From contig NZ_CP041242.1 of NCBI RefSeq assembly GCF_006547045.1, forward strand, positions 816,001 through 880,000: DNA of 64,000 nt. The letters are read 5' to 3'. This document shows positions 1-8,381 of this stretch, piece after piece (the stretch's first letter is position 1; every line of letters starts with the position of its first letter). The DNA comes from Lysobacter alkalisoli. Lineage in GTDB: Bacteria > Pseudomonadota > Gammaproteobacteria > Xanthomonadales > Xanthomonadaceae. The translations under genes were made by a program, and so were the position numbers. Below the pieces are notes generated by a model. That model did no database searches, was not told where the DNA came from, and saw only the letters and a program-made list of their open reading frames with translations.

Positions 1-1
1 C

Positions 2-208
2 TCGTCGCCGGATGCGCTGCGATGGCTGGCGGCCCTGTTGCCAAGCACGCCGGGAATCAACGCCATGGTGAGGCTGAACCAGATGGGCGCTTCGCTTGGC
101 GAGGTGGCGCCGCAACTGTGGAACCTGGCGGCGCTGGTCGTGCTGTACGGGCTGTCGGCGCTCTGGCGCTATCGCGCCAGGGATCGAGCAGGGGGATTTC
201 GTTACTGA
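2..208 (+). CDS. ABC-2 type transporter permease, C-terminal fragment
   Basis: An open frame runs in from the left edge of the window and stops at TGA 206-208, giving the last 68 residues of a protein whose start lies outside. The tail has the pattern of ABC-2 type permeases: a loop containing TPGINAMVRLNQMGASL, then a hydrophobic helix (NLAALVVLYGLSALW) and a short basic end (RYRARDR). In that family the last segment is the sixth membrane helix, and a separate ATPase subunit drives export. The substrate cannot be judged from a fragment. The next gene starts 65 bp downstream on the same strand. The family call is from the shape of the tail only. Confidence 0.55.
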   Translation, partial: SSPDALRWLAALLPSTPGINAMVRLNQMGASLGEVAPQLWNLAALVVLYGLSALWRYRARDRAGGFRY

Positions 209-273
209 CGGCATGTCCACGGACACCAGACAGCGGTTACGCTCCCGGTTACGAGTCGCCATCCTCCAACTGC

Positions 274-1383
274 ATGGATTCCCTCACCCAGATCGTCCTC
301 GGCGCTGCCGTCGCCGCGGCCATCGCACCGCCGCAGCATCGTCGCGCGGCCCTGCTGGCCGGCGCTGCGCTCGGCACCCTGCCGGACCTGGACGTGCTGC
401 CGGTCAACCTGCTCACCGACGACCCGGTGCTGCGGATGACCTGGCACCGCAGCTTCAGTCATTCACTGCTGGTGCTGCCGCTGGTCGCCTGGATGATCTG
501 GGAATGGTGCCGGCGGCGTGGCGGGCGGGTGGCCGAGTCGCCGCGGCGCTGGTTCTGGGCGATCCAGCTGGCCTTGTGCACGCATCCGCTGCTCGATGCA
601 TTCACCGTCTACGGCACCCAGTTGCTGTGGCCGCTGCCGTTCAAGCCGGTGATGTGGTCGAGCGTGTTCATCATCGACCCGCTGTATACGGTCTGGCTGC
701 TGCTGGCTTGCATGATCGCGTGGTTCCTGCGCGAACGGCTGGCGGCGCAACGGATGCTGCTGGTCGGGTTGTCGCTGAGTTCGCTGTACCTGCTGGCCTC
801 GCTGGGTGCCAAATCGATGGTCGAGCGCGAGGCGGAGCGTTCGCTTGCGGCGGTGGGACTGGAGGACGCGCCGCGGTTCTCGGTGCCGATGCCGTTCAAC
901 ATCCTGCTGTGGCGGGTAGTGGCGATGACGCCATCGGGCTTCGTCGAGGGCGAGCGTTCGCTGGTCGTCGACCGCGGAGCGATGACGTTTCGCGAGTATC
1001 CCTCCGACCGGCACGCCATGGCGACGGTATCGGACTACTCCGCTGTGCGCCGGCTGGCCTGGTTCAACCACGGCTTCATGAAGGCCGAGCAGCGCGACGG
1101 GATGCTGGTGCTCAGCGACCTGCGGATGGGAGCGGAACCCGATTACAGCTTCCGTTTCGTGGTGGCCGAGCGCGACGGCGAACGCTGGCGCGAGATTCCG
1201 TCGCGGCAGAAGCAGTGGCCGTGGGAGGCGAGTCGCAGGCTGGGGGGCATGTGGCAGCGGATCTGGCACGCGCCGGTCGATGAGGCTGCTCCGGCGGCCG
1301 CCGCGGCCACCGGAGTGGCTGGTGAGACGGAGAGAAGAGGAAGCGGGCCGGCCGGTGCCCGATCGCGCACGGCCGATCAGTAG
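274..1383 (+). CDS. YdjM/DUF457-type membrane-bound metal-dependent hydrolase
   Basis: This is a 369-residue inner-membrane protein. The frame is open upstream, but the start is placed at ATG 274 because the product then begins MDSLTQIVLGAAV, the usual N-terminus of this family. Family marks are an early Asp pair (LPDLDVLP), a conserved His pair (WHRSFSHS) near residue 60 and a second His/Asp cluster (THPLLDAFT) near residue 105; these are thought to bind a metal. Several hydrophobic helices fall between residues 65 and 190, and the C-terminal half is soluble. E. coli YdjM belongs to the LexA-regulated members; no LexA box was seen here. The substrate is unknown. The 3' end overlaps the convergent methyltransferase gene by 7 bp. 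Confidence 0.7.
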   Translation: MDSLTQIVLGAAVAAAIAPPQHRRAALLAGAALGTLPDLDVLPVNLLTDDPVLRMTWHRSFSHSLLVLPLVAWMIWEWCRRRGGRVAESPRRWFWAIQLALCTHPLLDAFTVYGTQLLWPLPFKPVMWSSVFIIDPLYTVWLLLACMIAWFLRERLAAQRMLLVGLSLSSLYLLASLGAKSMVEREAERSLAAVGLEDAPRFSVPMPFNILLWRVVAMTPSGFVEGERSLVVDRGAMTFREYPSDRHAMATVSDYSAVRRLAWFNHGFMKAEQRDGMLVLSDLRMGAEPDYSFRFVVAERDGERWREIPSRQKQWPWEASRRLGGMWQRIWHAPVDEAAPAAAAATGVAGETERRGSGPAGARSRTADQ

Positions 1384-2210
1384 ACCGTCGCGCGCGCCTG
1401 TACGAAGGCGTAGAAGAACACCGCGTTGGGGTCGTTCTGCACCTGGTGCATTTCCTGGCGCATGCCCTCGACCACGTCGGGGGTGACCTTGCCGGCGGCG
1501 ATCAGCTGTTCGGCGGCAGACAGCAGCAGTTCTTCCCAGAACGCGATCATGGTCTTGCGCCGGGCCGGTTCGCGGTTGTCGAAGTAAAAGGTCTTGACCT
1601 CGGTGGCGACGTCGCGGAAGCCGCCGGCCAGCAGCAGGTTGCCGAGCTTGGCGCCGACGAACGGATCGCCGCCGCTGTCGTACTGGAAGTCGTTGAAGGC
1701 CATCCAGTAGCGCCAGGTGTTGGGTGAGTACGGGTCGAGCAGGAACGAGGAGTTCATCACCTCGGTGATGTAGACGGTCGAGCCGGGCGCCAGCACCCGG
1801 CGGACTTCGTTGAGGACACGCGCCGGTGCGGGCACGTGTTCGAGCACCCAGCACAGGAAGGCGGCATCGAAGCTGCGCGGTTCGAATGGCAGTTCGGTGG
1901 CGTTGGCGTGGTGCAGTTCGTAGCGGCCCTGCAGCCAGGGCATCCGGCCGAGGTTGTCGCCGGCGGCGGCAAGCTGGCTCTCGTTGAGGTCGACGCAGGT
2001 GATGTGCAGTTCGGGAAAGCGGCGCAGCAGGATTTCGGTCTGCGCGCCGACGCCACTGCCGACCTCGAGCAGGCGCCGGGCGCTGCCGTAGTCGATGTTG
2101 TGGAAGATCGTGGATTCGGCCAGCCGCGCCTGTTTGACCAGGCGTGCCTGTTCGGTGGGCGAGAAGCCGTGCAGGTAAGGGAAGTCGCAGGTGGTGTCGG
2201 CGTCGCTCAT
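1377..2210 (-). CDS. class I SAM-dependent methyltransferase
   Basis: The 277-residue protein has the Rossmann fold of class I methyltransferases. Motif I (LEVGSGVGAQT) is at residues 48-58, an acidic residue that would bind the SAM ribose lies in CVDLN, and motif IV-like FLCWVLEHV is followed by the Methyltransf_11-type RRVLAPGSTVYITE stretch. The acceptor is unknown; it could be a small molecule or a lipid. ATG 2210 is chosen because the product then begins MSDADTT and motif I falls at the usual distance; the open frame upstream covers a repeat region and is not protein-like. The gene stands alone, convergent with the YdjM-type gene. Confidence 0.75.
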   Translation of the reverse strand: MSDADTTCDFPYLHGFSPTEQARLVKQARLAESTIFHNIDYGSARRLLEVGSGVGAQTEILLRRFPELHITCVDLNESQLAAAGDNLGRMPWLQGRYELHHANATELPFEPRSFDAAFLCWVLEHVPAPARVLNEVRRVLAPGSTVYITEVMNSSFLLDPYSPNTWRYWMAFNDFQYDSGGDPFVGAKLGNLLLAGGFRDVATEVKTFYFDNREPARRKTMIAFWEELLLSAAEQLIAAGKVTPDVVEGMRQEMHQVQNDPNAVFFYAFVQARATVY

Positions 2211-2266
2211 GGCGGAATCTGCTCGGGAGTCACGGCATTCTATGTCGCCCCTGTGAGATCGGCGGG

Positions 2267-2374
2267 GAAGCAGGTGGCCCTGCCTTGGCGCGACACGCCG
2301 CAAGTACGTCCTTGTAGGCTCATCCGCGGCATCCATGCCGCGGAAGGTCGCACCAAGGCAGGACCACCTGCTTC
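2267..2374. repeat. long imperfect palindrome between methyltransferase and dusB genes
   Basis: Two 28-bp arms, 2267-2294 and 2347-2374, are inverted copies with two mismatches, both of which would be G-U pairs in RNA. Inside the loop a second palindrome, 2324-2343, has arms ccgcggc and gccgcgg. The whole can fold into one long stem-loop. It resembles REP/SMAG-type intergenic repeats of Xanthomonadaceae but was not matched to a named family. Confidence 0.75.
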
Positions 2375-2408
2375 TGGAAAGTTGGCCGGTACCCACGGGA
2401 AGGCACTC

Positions 2409-2439
2409 GTAGCCCGGGTAAGGCGAAGCCGCACCCGGG
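2409..2439 (+). repeat. REP-like element, gtagcccgggta family
   Basis: A short palindromic sequence with the core gtagcccgggtaagg and closing gcacccggg. Near-identical copies occur at 30894-30924 and, as a perfect inverted pair, at 30973-31045. It lies just past the 3' end of dusB, the usual place for such repeats. Confidence 0.7.
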
Positions 2440-2448
2440 GAGGGCTGG

Positions 2449-3462
2449 TCACGCTGCGACCGGCAACTCCGGTGCCACTCCCGCGACCAGCGCATCGAAG
2501 TAGTCGCGGGTCAGGCGCAACTGCGCCTCGGCGCTCTCGGCGCGGTTGACCACGGCGCGGAAAGAGGTGTTCTCGGGACGATCCTTGGCGTACCAGCCCA
2601 GGTGCTTGCGGGCGATGCGCACGCCGGACTGCTCGCCGTAGAACGCGTGCAGGTCGCGCAGGTGACCGAGCAGGATGTCGCGCACTTCCTCCAGCGTCGG
2701 CGGCGGAAGAAAGCCGCCGGTGGCGAGATGATGCGCGATCTCGCGGAAGATCCATGGCCGGCCCTGGGCGGCGCGGCCGACCAGTACTGCGTCGCAGCCG
2801 GTGTGGGCGAGCACTTGTGCGGCCTTCTGCGGCGAGTCGATGTCGCCGTTGGCGAATACCGGGATCGACAGTGACGCCTTGACCTCGGCAATGGTGTCGT
2901 ACTCGGCCACGCCGGTGTACTGCTGGTCGCGGGTGCGGCCGTGGATGGCGAGCGCGGTGATGCCGCTGTCCTCGGCGATGCGGGCGATGGTTCCTGCATT
3001 GCGCCGGTCGGCGGCCCAGCCGGTGCGGATCTTCAGCGTCACCGGTACTTCGGCGGCATCCACCACTGCGGAGAGGATGCGCGCGACCAGCGCCTCGTCG
3101 CGCATCAGTGCCGAGCCGGCCCAGGCATTGCAGACCTTCTTGGCCGGGCAACCCATGTTGATGTCGATGATCTGCGCGCCGTGGGCGACGTTGTGGCGCG
3201 CGGCCTCGGCCATCACCTCCGGTACGGTGCCGGCGATCTGCACGCTGATCGGGTCGGGCTCGCCATCATGGTCCATGCGGTGGCGCGACTTGGCGGTATT
3301 CCAGAAACGCGGGTCCGAGGTGGTCATCTCCGACACGCACAGCCCCGCGCCCAGGCGCTTGCAAAGCACCCGGAACGGTTTGTCGGTCACCCCGGCCATC
3401 GGCGCGAGGATCACCCGCGGCGCGATGCGATGGGGACCGATGTGGAAGGCATTGGCCGGCAT
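2449..3462 (-). CDS. dusB: tRNA-dihydrouridine synthase B
   Basis: The 337-residue flavoprotein reduces specific uridines in the tRNA D-loop to dihydrouridine, using FMN and NADPH. The N-terminal TIM-barrel signature ILAPMAGVTDKPFR is at residues 18-31. The catalytic cysteine sits in INMGCPAKKV (Cys105), the phosphate/FMN loop is FANGDIDSP, and VLVGRAAQGRPWIF is typical of DusB. Length matches the family (about 320-340). The start is ambiguous between ATG 3462 and ATG 3471, three codons upstream; neither has a clear ribosome site, and 3462 is used because it fits family N-termini. The PepSY gene ends 50 bp upstream on the same strand. The enteric partner fis does not follow; a repeat region does. 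Confidence 0.92.
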   Translation of the reverse strand: MPANAFHIGPHRIAPRVILAPMAGVTDKPFRVLCKRLGAGLCVSEMTTSDPRFWNTAKSRHRMDHDGEPDPISVQIAGTVPEVMAEAARHNVAHGAQIIDINMGCPAKKVCNAWAGSALMRDEALVARILSAVVDAAEVPVTLKIRTGWAADRRNAGTIARIAEDSGITALAIHGRTRDQQYTGVAEYDTIAEVKASLSIPVFANGDIDSPQKAAQVLAHTGCDAVLVGRAAQGRPWIFREIAHHLATGGFLPPPTLEEVRDILLGHLRDLHAFYGEQSGVRIARKHLGWYAKDRPENTSFRAVVNRAESAEAQLRLTRDYFDALVAGVAPELPVAA

Positions 3463-3512
3463 GGCGCGCATTGTAGCCGCGCACGGGTGGCCGCTCCGGG
3501 ATAGCCGTTCAG

Positions 3513-4580
3513 TTACTTCCCGCGTCGGCGCCGCCAGAACAGGAAGCCGGTGACCAGCAGGAACACGGGCATCAGCCCGGCCAGCAGGGTCAGCCAGCGC
3601 ATCGTCGCACCGCCGACCGCGCCGATATGCAGCGGGTAAATTGCCTGGAGGATGCGGGTGCCGGCCGGGTCGGCGGTGGCGTCGACGACCTGCAGCAGGC
3701 GGCCGCTGTTGTCGAGGTGGATGGTGCTGCGTCCGAACGGGTGCCATTCGCCCGCCGCACGGGCACGGAAGCCGATCACGCCGTCATCGGCCGAGACCGA
3801 AACCCGGCTCACGCGCGCGCCGGGCAGGGCGGTGCCGGCCTCGGCCAGCACGCGATTCCAGTCCGGCCGGCCGGCCGCTCCCGCCGCCGCCGGCGCGGTG
3901 TGGGTCGCACCGCCAAACAGTGCCGCCAGCACGATGCGGAAACCGTTGCTGTAGATCATGCCAACCCCGGTCAGGGTGACCAGCAGCACCAGTGGCAGCA
4001 GCACCACGCCGCTGCTGCGGTGCCAGCTGAGCCAGCGCCGCACCGGCGGACCGGCGTGGACCTTCAGTTGTGCGAGCATCCGCCCGCGCTTGGGCCACCA
4101 CAGGTACAGGCCGCTGAGCAGCAGACCGAGCGCGATCCATCCGGCGACCCCGAGCGCTTCCTTGCCGGCCCGGCCGCCGAGCAGTTCGACATGCAGTTCG
4201 TGCAGCCACAGCAGCCAGTCGTCGTGGTGGCTGCGGGCCAGCAGCAGGCGGCCGTCCTCAGGCGAGAAATAGCCGCGTTGGCCGTCCGCGAAATAGCCCT
4301 GCCAGACCGGCAGTTCATCGCGCGGCAGATCGAGCGAACGCAGTCCCTGCGGTTTCCACTCATCGACGATGCGTTCGAGCACACGACCCTCGGCGACCGG
4401 CGCATGGCCGGTCAGCTGAGGATGCTGCAGCTTCAGCAGTTCGACGTGGAACACCAGCACGCTGCCGGTCAACGCGACCACGGCGAATATGCTGCCGACC
4501 ACCAGCCCCAGCCAGAGGTGCAGCCACGACAGCGCCGCCCGCAGGCGACGTCGTGACCATGACTTGCTGGAACCGTTCAC
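3513..4580 (-). CDS. PepSY-associated TM helix protein, iron-uptake linked
   Basis: The 355-residue inner-membrane protein has four main hydrophobic helices. The first is near residues 15-45 (WLHLWLGLVVGSIFAVVALT), two are in the middle (residues about 145-160 and 190-215), and one is at the C-terminus (residues about 325-350) before a basic RRRRGK end. Conserved histidines (HLWLG, LHELHVELLG, SWHRSSG, PLHIG) are typical of the PepSY_TM/PiuB family, some members of which act in reductive release of iron from siderophores. It lies 19 bp downstream of a Fur-boxed TonB receptor and is almost certainly co-transcribed with it. A periplasmic or inner-membrane step in handling the imported iron complex is inferred. 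Confidence 0.82.
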   Translation of the reverse strand: MNGSSKSWSRRRLRAALSWLHLWLGLVVGSIFAVVALTGSVLVFHVELLKLQHPQLTGHAPVAEGRVLERIVDEWKPQGLRSLDLPRDELPVWQGYFADGQRGYFSPEDGRLLLARSHHDDWLLWLHELHVELLGGRAGKEALGVAGWIALGLLLSGLYLWWPKRGRMLAQLKVHAGPPVRRWLSWHRSSGVVLLPLVLLVTLTGVGMIYSNGFRIVLAALFGGATHTAPAAAGAAGRPDWNRVLAEAGTALPGARVSRVSVSADDGVIGFRARAAGEWHPFGRSTIHLDNSGRLLQVVDATADPAGTRILQAIYPLHIGAVGGATMRWLTLLAGLMPVFLLVTGFLFWRRRRGK

Positions 4581-4599
4581 GCCTGCGCCGTCGCGATGC

Positions 4600-6738
4600 T
4601 CAGAACCGGTGCGACCAGCCCACTGTCAGCACCCGGCCACGGCCGGCGGTGTAGGTGTCGTTGCGCGGTGGCCTGACCTGGGAGTAGTAGGTGATGTACT
4701 GCCTGTCGAGCAGGTTCTCGATGCCGATATTGAGCGTGCCCAGCGCCAGCCGGTAGCGGCCCAGCAGATCGACCGTGGTGTAGCCGTCGAAGTCGTCGTC
4801 GCTGCTGTCGAAGTCGCGGTCACGGGCGTGGCTGGCCTGCAGGCGGGTATCGAAGCGGGGTGCCCACACCTGGGTCCAGAACGCGGTCAGGCGATCCGGG
4901 CCGATGTTGGTCCCGGGCAGGTTGCTGTCGACACGGTCGTCCCCATCGCTGTCGTAGCGGCCGCGGGTGCGGGCGTAGGCCAGACCGATGCGGCCAGCAT
5001 CGGAAAACCGGAACGCGACATTGCCTTCGAAGCCGTGGATCTCGGTGCGCTCGCGGGCGACGTTGAAGACCTGGGTGACCGGGTCGTAAGACAGCCGGGA
5101 ACCGAGGTCGGAGTCGGACCAGTAGGCGGCGAGATGCGCGATCCATCGGCCGTCGTCGTAATCCAGACCGACCTCACGGTTGTCGGCGACCACCGGCTGC
5201 AGGTCGACCAGGCTGTCGACCCGTTTGCCGGGCTCGTTGATCGCACGCAGCACGCGGCCGATGTCGGCGACCGTGTAGCCCTCCGAGTACGAGGCATACA
5301 GTTTCAATGCGTCGCTGGCCTCCCACACCATGCCGAAATTGGGCAGGGTCTCGCTGGTGCTGGGCCTGCCGCCCTCGACGGGCTGACTGCCATAGACCGG
5401 CATCGTGGTGTAGTCGTCGACGTCGAGTTTGCCGCGCTCATGGCGCAGGCCGCCGGTAAACAGTACCGGGCCGATCCTGTACTCGGCTTGCAGCAGCGGC
5501 GAGACCGAGGTGTACACCGTCTTTGGCACCCAGTACCAGGACTCGCCGGTGTCGCCGTCGAGTTGCTGCCAGGTCTCGTCGCGGGAGGCGTCCAGACCCA
5601 GGGTCAGGCGCAGCGGCAGCTCGCCGATGCCGTCGCGCGACCAGGTCAGCTTGGCGCCGAGCTTCTTCGACACGTTCTGCGACTGCGCCATCAGGCTGTC
5701 GCTGCCCGGTCCCCAGAATGCGTTCCACGACGATGCGCCGTAGCGGGCCTCGAAGTCGGCCTTGTAGAGCTGGGCCTGGAGATAGCCGCCGCCGAGGTCG
5801 CGGTCGGTGTAGTCGAGCGCGGCCTGGGTCATCAGGTTGCGCGGCGGGTCCATTGGCGGGCGGCCCTTGGCCGAGGTCGCGGGAATGCCGGCGGCGGCAT
5901 CGCCATCGACGGTGCTGTAGTCGCCGTCGCCCTCGACCTGGTAGCGGTTGAGGCTCAGCTGCAGGCGACGATCGGGGCCGATGTCCCAGCCGCCCTTGGC
6001 GAACAGATTCCAGCTTTGCGAATCCATCAGGTCGCCCTGAACTTCGTCGACCGGGAGCGCGTTGCCGTTGCCGTCGTAGTACAGACCTTCATGCGCATAC
6101 GAGGCACCGCCGACGAAGTCGAACGCGCCGCTTCGGGTGCCGAACAGATACGCGCCGCGCCAGCCGGTGGCGTCGTCCTCATGCGGCAATGTGCTGCTGG
6201 CGGCGAGGGTGACGTCGTGAAACGTTTCGCCATCCCCGCGCGGGGCGCGCTTGGTGATGATGTTGATGATGCCGCCCGACGCGCCCAGACCCTGCAGCGA
6301 GTTGGCGCCATGAATGACCTCGATGCGCTCGATCATCGCCGGATCGATGGTGTGACTGTCGCGGCCGCCCGCGCGCAGCGGCGTGGACTGCGGCACGCCA
6401 TCGACCAGATACAGCGGTTTGCGCCCGCGCAGGGCCTCGCCACCGTTGGTCATCTTCTGCCGTGCGGGCGTGAACGAAGGCACCAGGTTGGCGAGCACCT
6501 GGGTGACGTCCTGGGTGATCGCCAGCTGCTGTTGCAGCTGTTCGCGGTCGATGATGGTGATGGTGTTGGGCAGCGCCGCCTCGGAATCGGGAATGCGGCT
6601 GGTGCTGGCAGAGACGGTGATGCGGTCCAGCTCGACGGCACTGTCGTCAGCGCTGCCCTGGGCCAGCACGGGGGACAGCGGGAGCGCGGCCAGCAGGGCG
6701 CAGGCGAGGGGGAGAGACGGGGCATCGGGCACTTCCAT
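4600..6738 (-). CDS. TonB-dependent receptor, siderophore type
   Basis: A 712-residue outer-membrane receptor that would import a ferric chelate using TonB energy. The start at ATG 6738 gives a signal peptide (CALLAALPLSPVLAQ). A plug domain follows, with a TonB-box-like ITVSAS segment and the plug signatures LYLVDGVPQ and IERIEVIHGANSLQG, then LGASGGIINIITKR. The rest is a 22-strand barrel ending in VLTVGWSHRF with the terminal aromatic residue. An upstream in-frame ATG at 6807 would place the Fur box inside the gene, so it was rejected. A Fur-type box lies 23-41 bp before the start. The downstream PepSY gene follows after 19 bp, making a two-gene iron operon. The exact ligand is not readable. 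Confidence 0.9.
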   Translation of the reverse strand: MEVPDAPSLPLACALLAALPLSPVLAQGSADDSAVELDRITVSASTSRIPDSEAALPNTITIIDREQLQQQLAITQDVTQVLANLVPSFTPARQKMTNGGEALRGRKPLYLVDGVPQSTPLRAGGRDSHTIDPAMIERIEVIHGANSLQGLGASGGIINIITKRAPRGDGETFHDVTLAASSTLPHEDDATGWRGAYLFGTRSGAFDFVGGASYAHEGLYYDGNGNALPVDEVQGDLMDSQSWNLFAKGGWDIGPDRRLQLSLNRYQVEGDGDYSTVDGDAAAGIPATSAKGRPPMDPPRNLMTQAALDYTDRDLGGGYLQAQLYKADFEARYGASSWNAFWGPGSDSLMAQSQNVSKKLGAKLTWSRDGIGELPLRLTLGLDASRDETWQQLDGDTGESWYWVPKTVYTSVSPLLQAEYRIGPVLFTGGLRHERGKLDVDDYTTMPVYGSQPVEGGRPSTSETLPNFGMVWEASDALKLYASYSEGYTVADIGRVLRAINEPGKRVDSLVDLQPVVADNREVGLDYDDGRWIAHLAAYWSDSDLGSRLSYDPVTQVFNVARERTEIHGFEGNVAFRFSDAGRIGLAYARTRGRYDSDGDDRVDSNLPGTNIGPDRLTAFWTQVWAPRFDTRLQASHARDRDFDSSDDDFDGYTTVDLLGRYRLALGTLNIGIENLLDRQYITYYSQVRPPRNDTYTAGRGRVLTVGWSHRF

Positions 6739-6760
6739 ACGGCAGGGGCTGCGTATGTTA

Positions 6761-6779
6761 GTGCGAATGATTATCAATT
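6761..6779 (-). promoter_or_regulatory. Fur-box-like operator of the TonB receptor operon
   Basis: On the minus strand the site reads aattgataatcattcgcac, close to the 19-bp Fur consensus (gataatgataatcattatc). It lies 23-41 bp before the receptor's ATG at 6738, the right place to block transcription in iron-replete cells. Confidence 0.75.
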
Positions 6780-6856
6780 TGAACTGGGTCGGGGAGGGCT
6801 GGACCATGGCCAGGACAGCTGTCCGAGCGGAGCGGAGCGGAGCAGGCTCGGGCCGG

Positions 6857-7204
6857 TCAGGCGACGGCGGCGTCGGTCTTGTCGATCACCAGCGCGCTCG
6901 GCGCATTGAGCATCACCGAGTCGATGCCGTTGTCGCGCGCGGTCTTGCTGCTGTACATCTGGCTGTGGCCGATCACCTGGCCATTGCCGGCCGTGAGGGT
7001 GAAGTAGGGGCGGCCATCCTTCGCCACCAGCCGGTCGAAAAAGGCCTCCTGCTCGCTGTGCTTGCGGACCGACTCGACGCCGTTCAGGCATGAAGCCTTG
7101 GCCTGGTATCCCTCGCTGGTCAGGATGACCTGGCCGTTGCCCGCACGCAGGTTGAACTGGAACTCTCCATTGCTGCGAGTGGTGATCTCGAATCGACCGG
7201 CCAT
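6857..7204 (-). CDS. YegP family protein (DUF1508 duplicated)
   Basis: A 115-residue protein made of two DUF1508 repeats. Each is a short beta-beta-beta-alpha unit with the G[E/R]xxFxLxAGNGQVI pattern: GEFQFNLRAGNGQVI near residues 13-27 and RPYFTLTAGNGQVI near residues 65-78, each followed by a SExY/SQMY turn. This matches E. coli YegP and relatives (about 110 residues). Function is unknown. A purine-rich gagggg lies about 8 bp before ATG 7204. The neighbours are unrelated. Confidence 0.85.
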   Translation of the reverse strand: MAGRFEITTRSNGEFQFNLRAGNGQVILTSEGYQAKASCLNGVESVRKHSEQEAFFDRLVAKDGRPYFTLTAGNGQVIGHSQMYSSKTARDNGIDSVMLNAPSALVIDKTDAAVA

Positions 7205-7269
7205 CCCTGCATCCCCTCTTCTTTTTCGCGACGTACATCACGAAAACGAAGGGTAGCTGGGTGCCCAGG

Positions 7270-8274
7270 TCAGGCCGTATTTATTTTTTGTTCATATTGC
7301 CGGCGGTCTGGGAAGCGTTCCGCCAGCTCATGCATGCGTGGCATGGCTTCGGCCGCGCCGTGGCGTTCGGTGGAAAGCGCTGCGTAGTCGACAGCGCGGC
7401 GAACGTGGGCGGCGAAGGGCTGGCCGGGCGCCGATGCCAGTGCCGCGGCCAGGGCGCCATTGAAGGCATCGCCTGCGCCGGTGGTATCGATCGCATCCAC
7501 TTGCGGCGCCGGCTGGCGGTAGCAGGGGGCGGTGTCGCCACGCAGGTCGCCGGCGGGATGGGAGACGAAGCAGCCGGCAGCGCCGAGCGTGATCACGACG
7601 GTACCGTGTGGCAGGAGCTGGCGGCACAGGGCATGCAGGGCATCGTCGGGCTGGCTGGCCAGAGTGACCGGGTCGGCATCGGCACCGAGCCGCTTCAGCT
7701 GCATGCAGAACTCGGTTTCATTGGGGGTGGTCAGGTCGGCCAACGCCCATAACTCCGGCGTCACCACGGCATCGGCCGGAGCCGGGTTGAGCAGGGCGCT
7801 GGCGCCGTGCCGGCGGGCGACGGTGAAGGCCTCTAGCACCGCATCGACCGGCGACTCCAGTTGCGCCAGGACCACGCCGGCGCCGACGAAAGCGGCATCC
7901 TGCGCACGCACATGCGCGGGCGACAGCGCCGCATTGGCCCCCGGCCCGATGACGATGCTGTTGCGGCCGTCGGCATCGACATAGATCCCGGCGGTGCCGG
8001 TCGGCTGGCTGCTGCTCTGGGCATGCAGGGCGATGCCGTCGCCTTCGGCCAGTTCGCGCGCCAGCCGGCCACCTGCATCGTCGCCGAGCGCGCAGACGAA
8101 TGCGGTCGTCGCTCCCGAACGCGCCGCGGCGACCGCCTGGTTGAAGCCCTTGCCGCCGGGTCCGCTGCGATAGCGTCCGGCCAGCGTCTCGCCGGGACGG
8201 GGCAGCATGTCCGTCGACCACACATGGTCGACATTGAACGAACCCACCACAACGACTTTGCTTTTCGCGGTCAT
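7270..8274 (-). CDS. rbsK: ribokinase, PfkB family
   Basis: The 334-residue sugar kinase would phosphorylate D-ribose to ribose 5-phosphate with ATP. It shows the N-terminal GSFNVDHVW strand, the glycine-rich substrate loop GPGGKGFNQA (residues 38-47; PfkB signature 1), and the anion-hole/catalytic loop DTTGAGDAFNGAL (263-275) with the catalytic Asp at 269. The start at ATG 8274 gives MTAKSKVVVVGS; the frame is open far upstream but runs through the transporter gene out of frame. It sits downstream of a concentrative nucleoside transporter with a 107-bp gap on the same strand. Ribose released from imported nucleosides is a likely substrate. A related PfkB sugar or nucleoside kinase is possible, but the motifs favour ribokinase. 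Confidence 0.85.
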   Translation of the reverse strand: MTAKSKVVVVGSFNVDHVWSTDMLPRPGETLAGRYRSGPGGKGFNQAVAAARSGATTAFVCALGDDAGGRLARELAEGDGIALHAQSSSQPTGTAGIYVDADGRNSIVIGPGANAALSPAHVRAQDAAFVGAGVVLAQLESPVDAVLEAFTVARRHGASALLNPAPADAVVTPELWALADLTTPNETEFCMQLKRLGADADPVTLASQPDDALHALCRQLLPHGTVVITLGAAGCFVSHPAGDLRGDTAPCYRQPAPQVDAIDTTGAGDAFNGALAAALASAPGQPFAAHVRRAVDYAALSTERHGAAEAMPRMHELAERFPDRRQYEQKINTA

Positions 8275-8281
8275 CAATCCC

Positions 8282-8367
8282 GCCCTCGATCCGAAGCCCG
8301 GAAGGAGCGAAGCAACCCGGGCGATGACAATGGTTCCGGGTGCGCCCTTCGGGCTGGCCCCGGCTAC
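8282..8367. repeat. degenerate REP-like element between nucleoside transporter and ribokinase genes
   Basis: The 107-bp gap holds a decayed inverted repeat: cgaagcccggaagg on the left and ccttcgggctggcc with ccggctac on the right, plus gggtgcgcc and acccggg pieces reminiscent of the gtagcccgggta family. It may form a stem-loop in the transcript between the two genes. Confidence 0.4.
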
Positions 8368-8381
8368 AAGATTCCGTCGCC

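Noticed and set aside
4489-6909. 806-residue plus-strand frame opposite the TonB receptor
   Set aside because: A shadow frame of a high-GC gene; the minus strand encodes a complete receptor with signal peptide and barrel.
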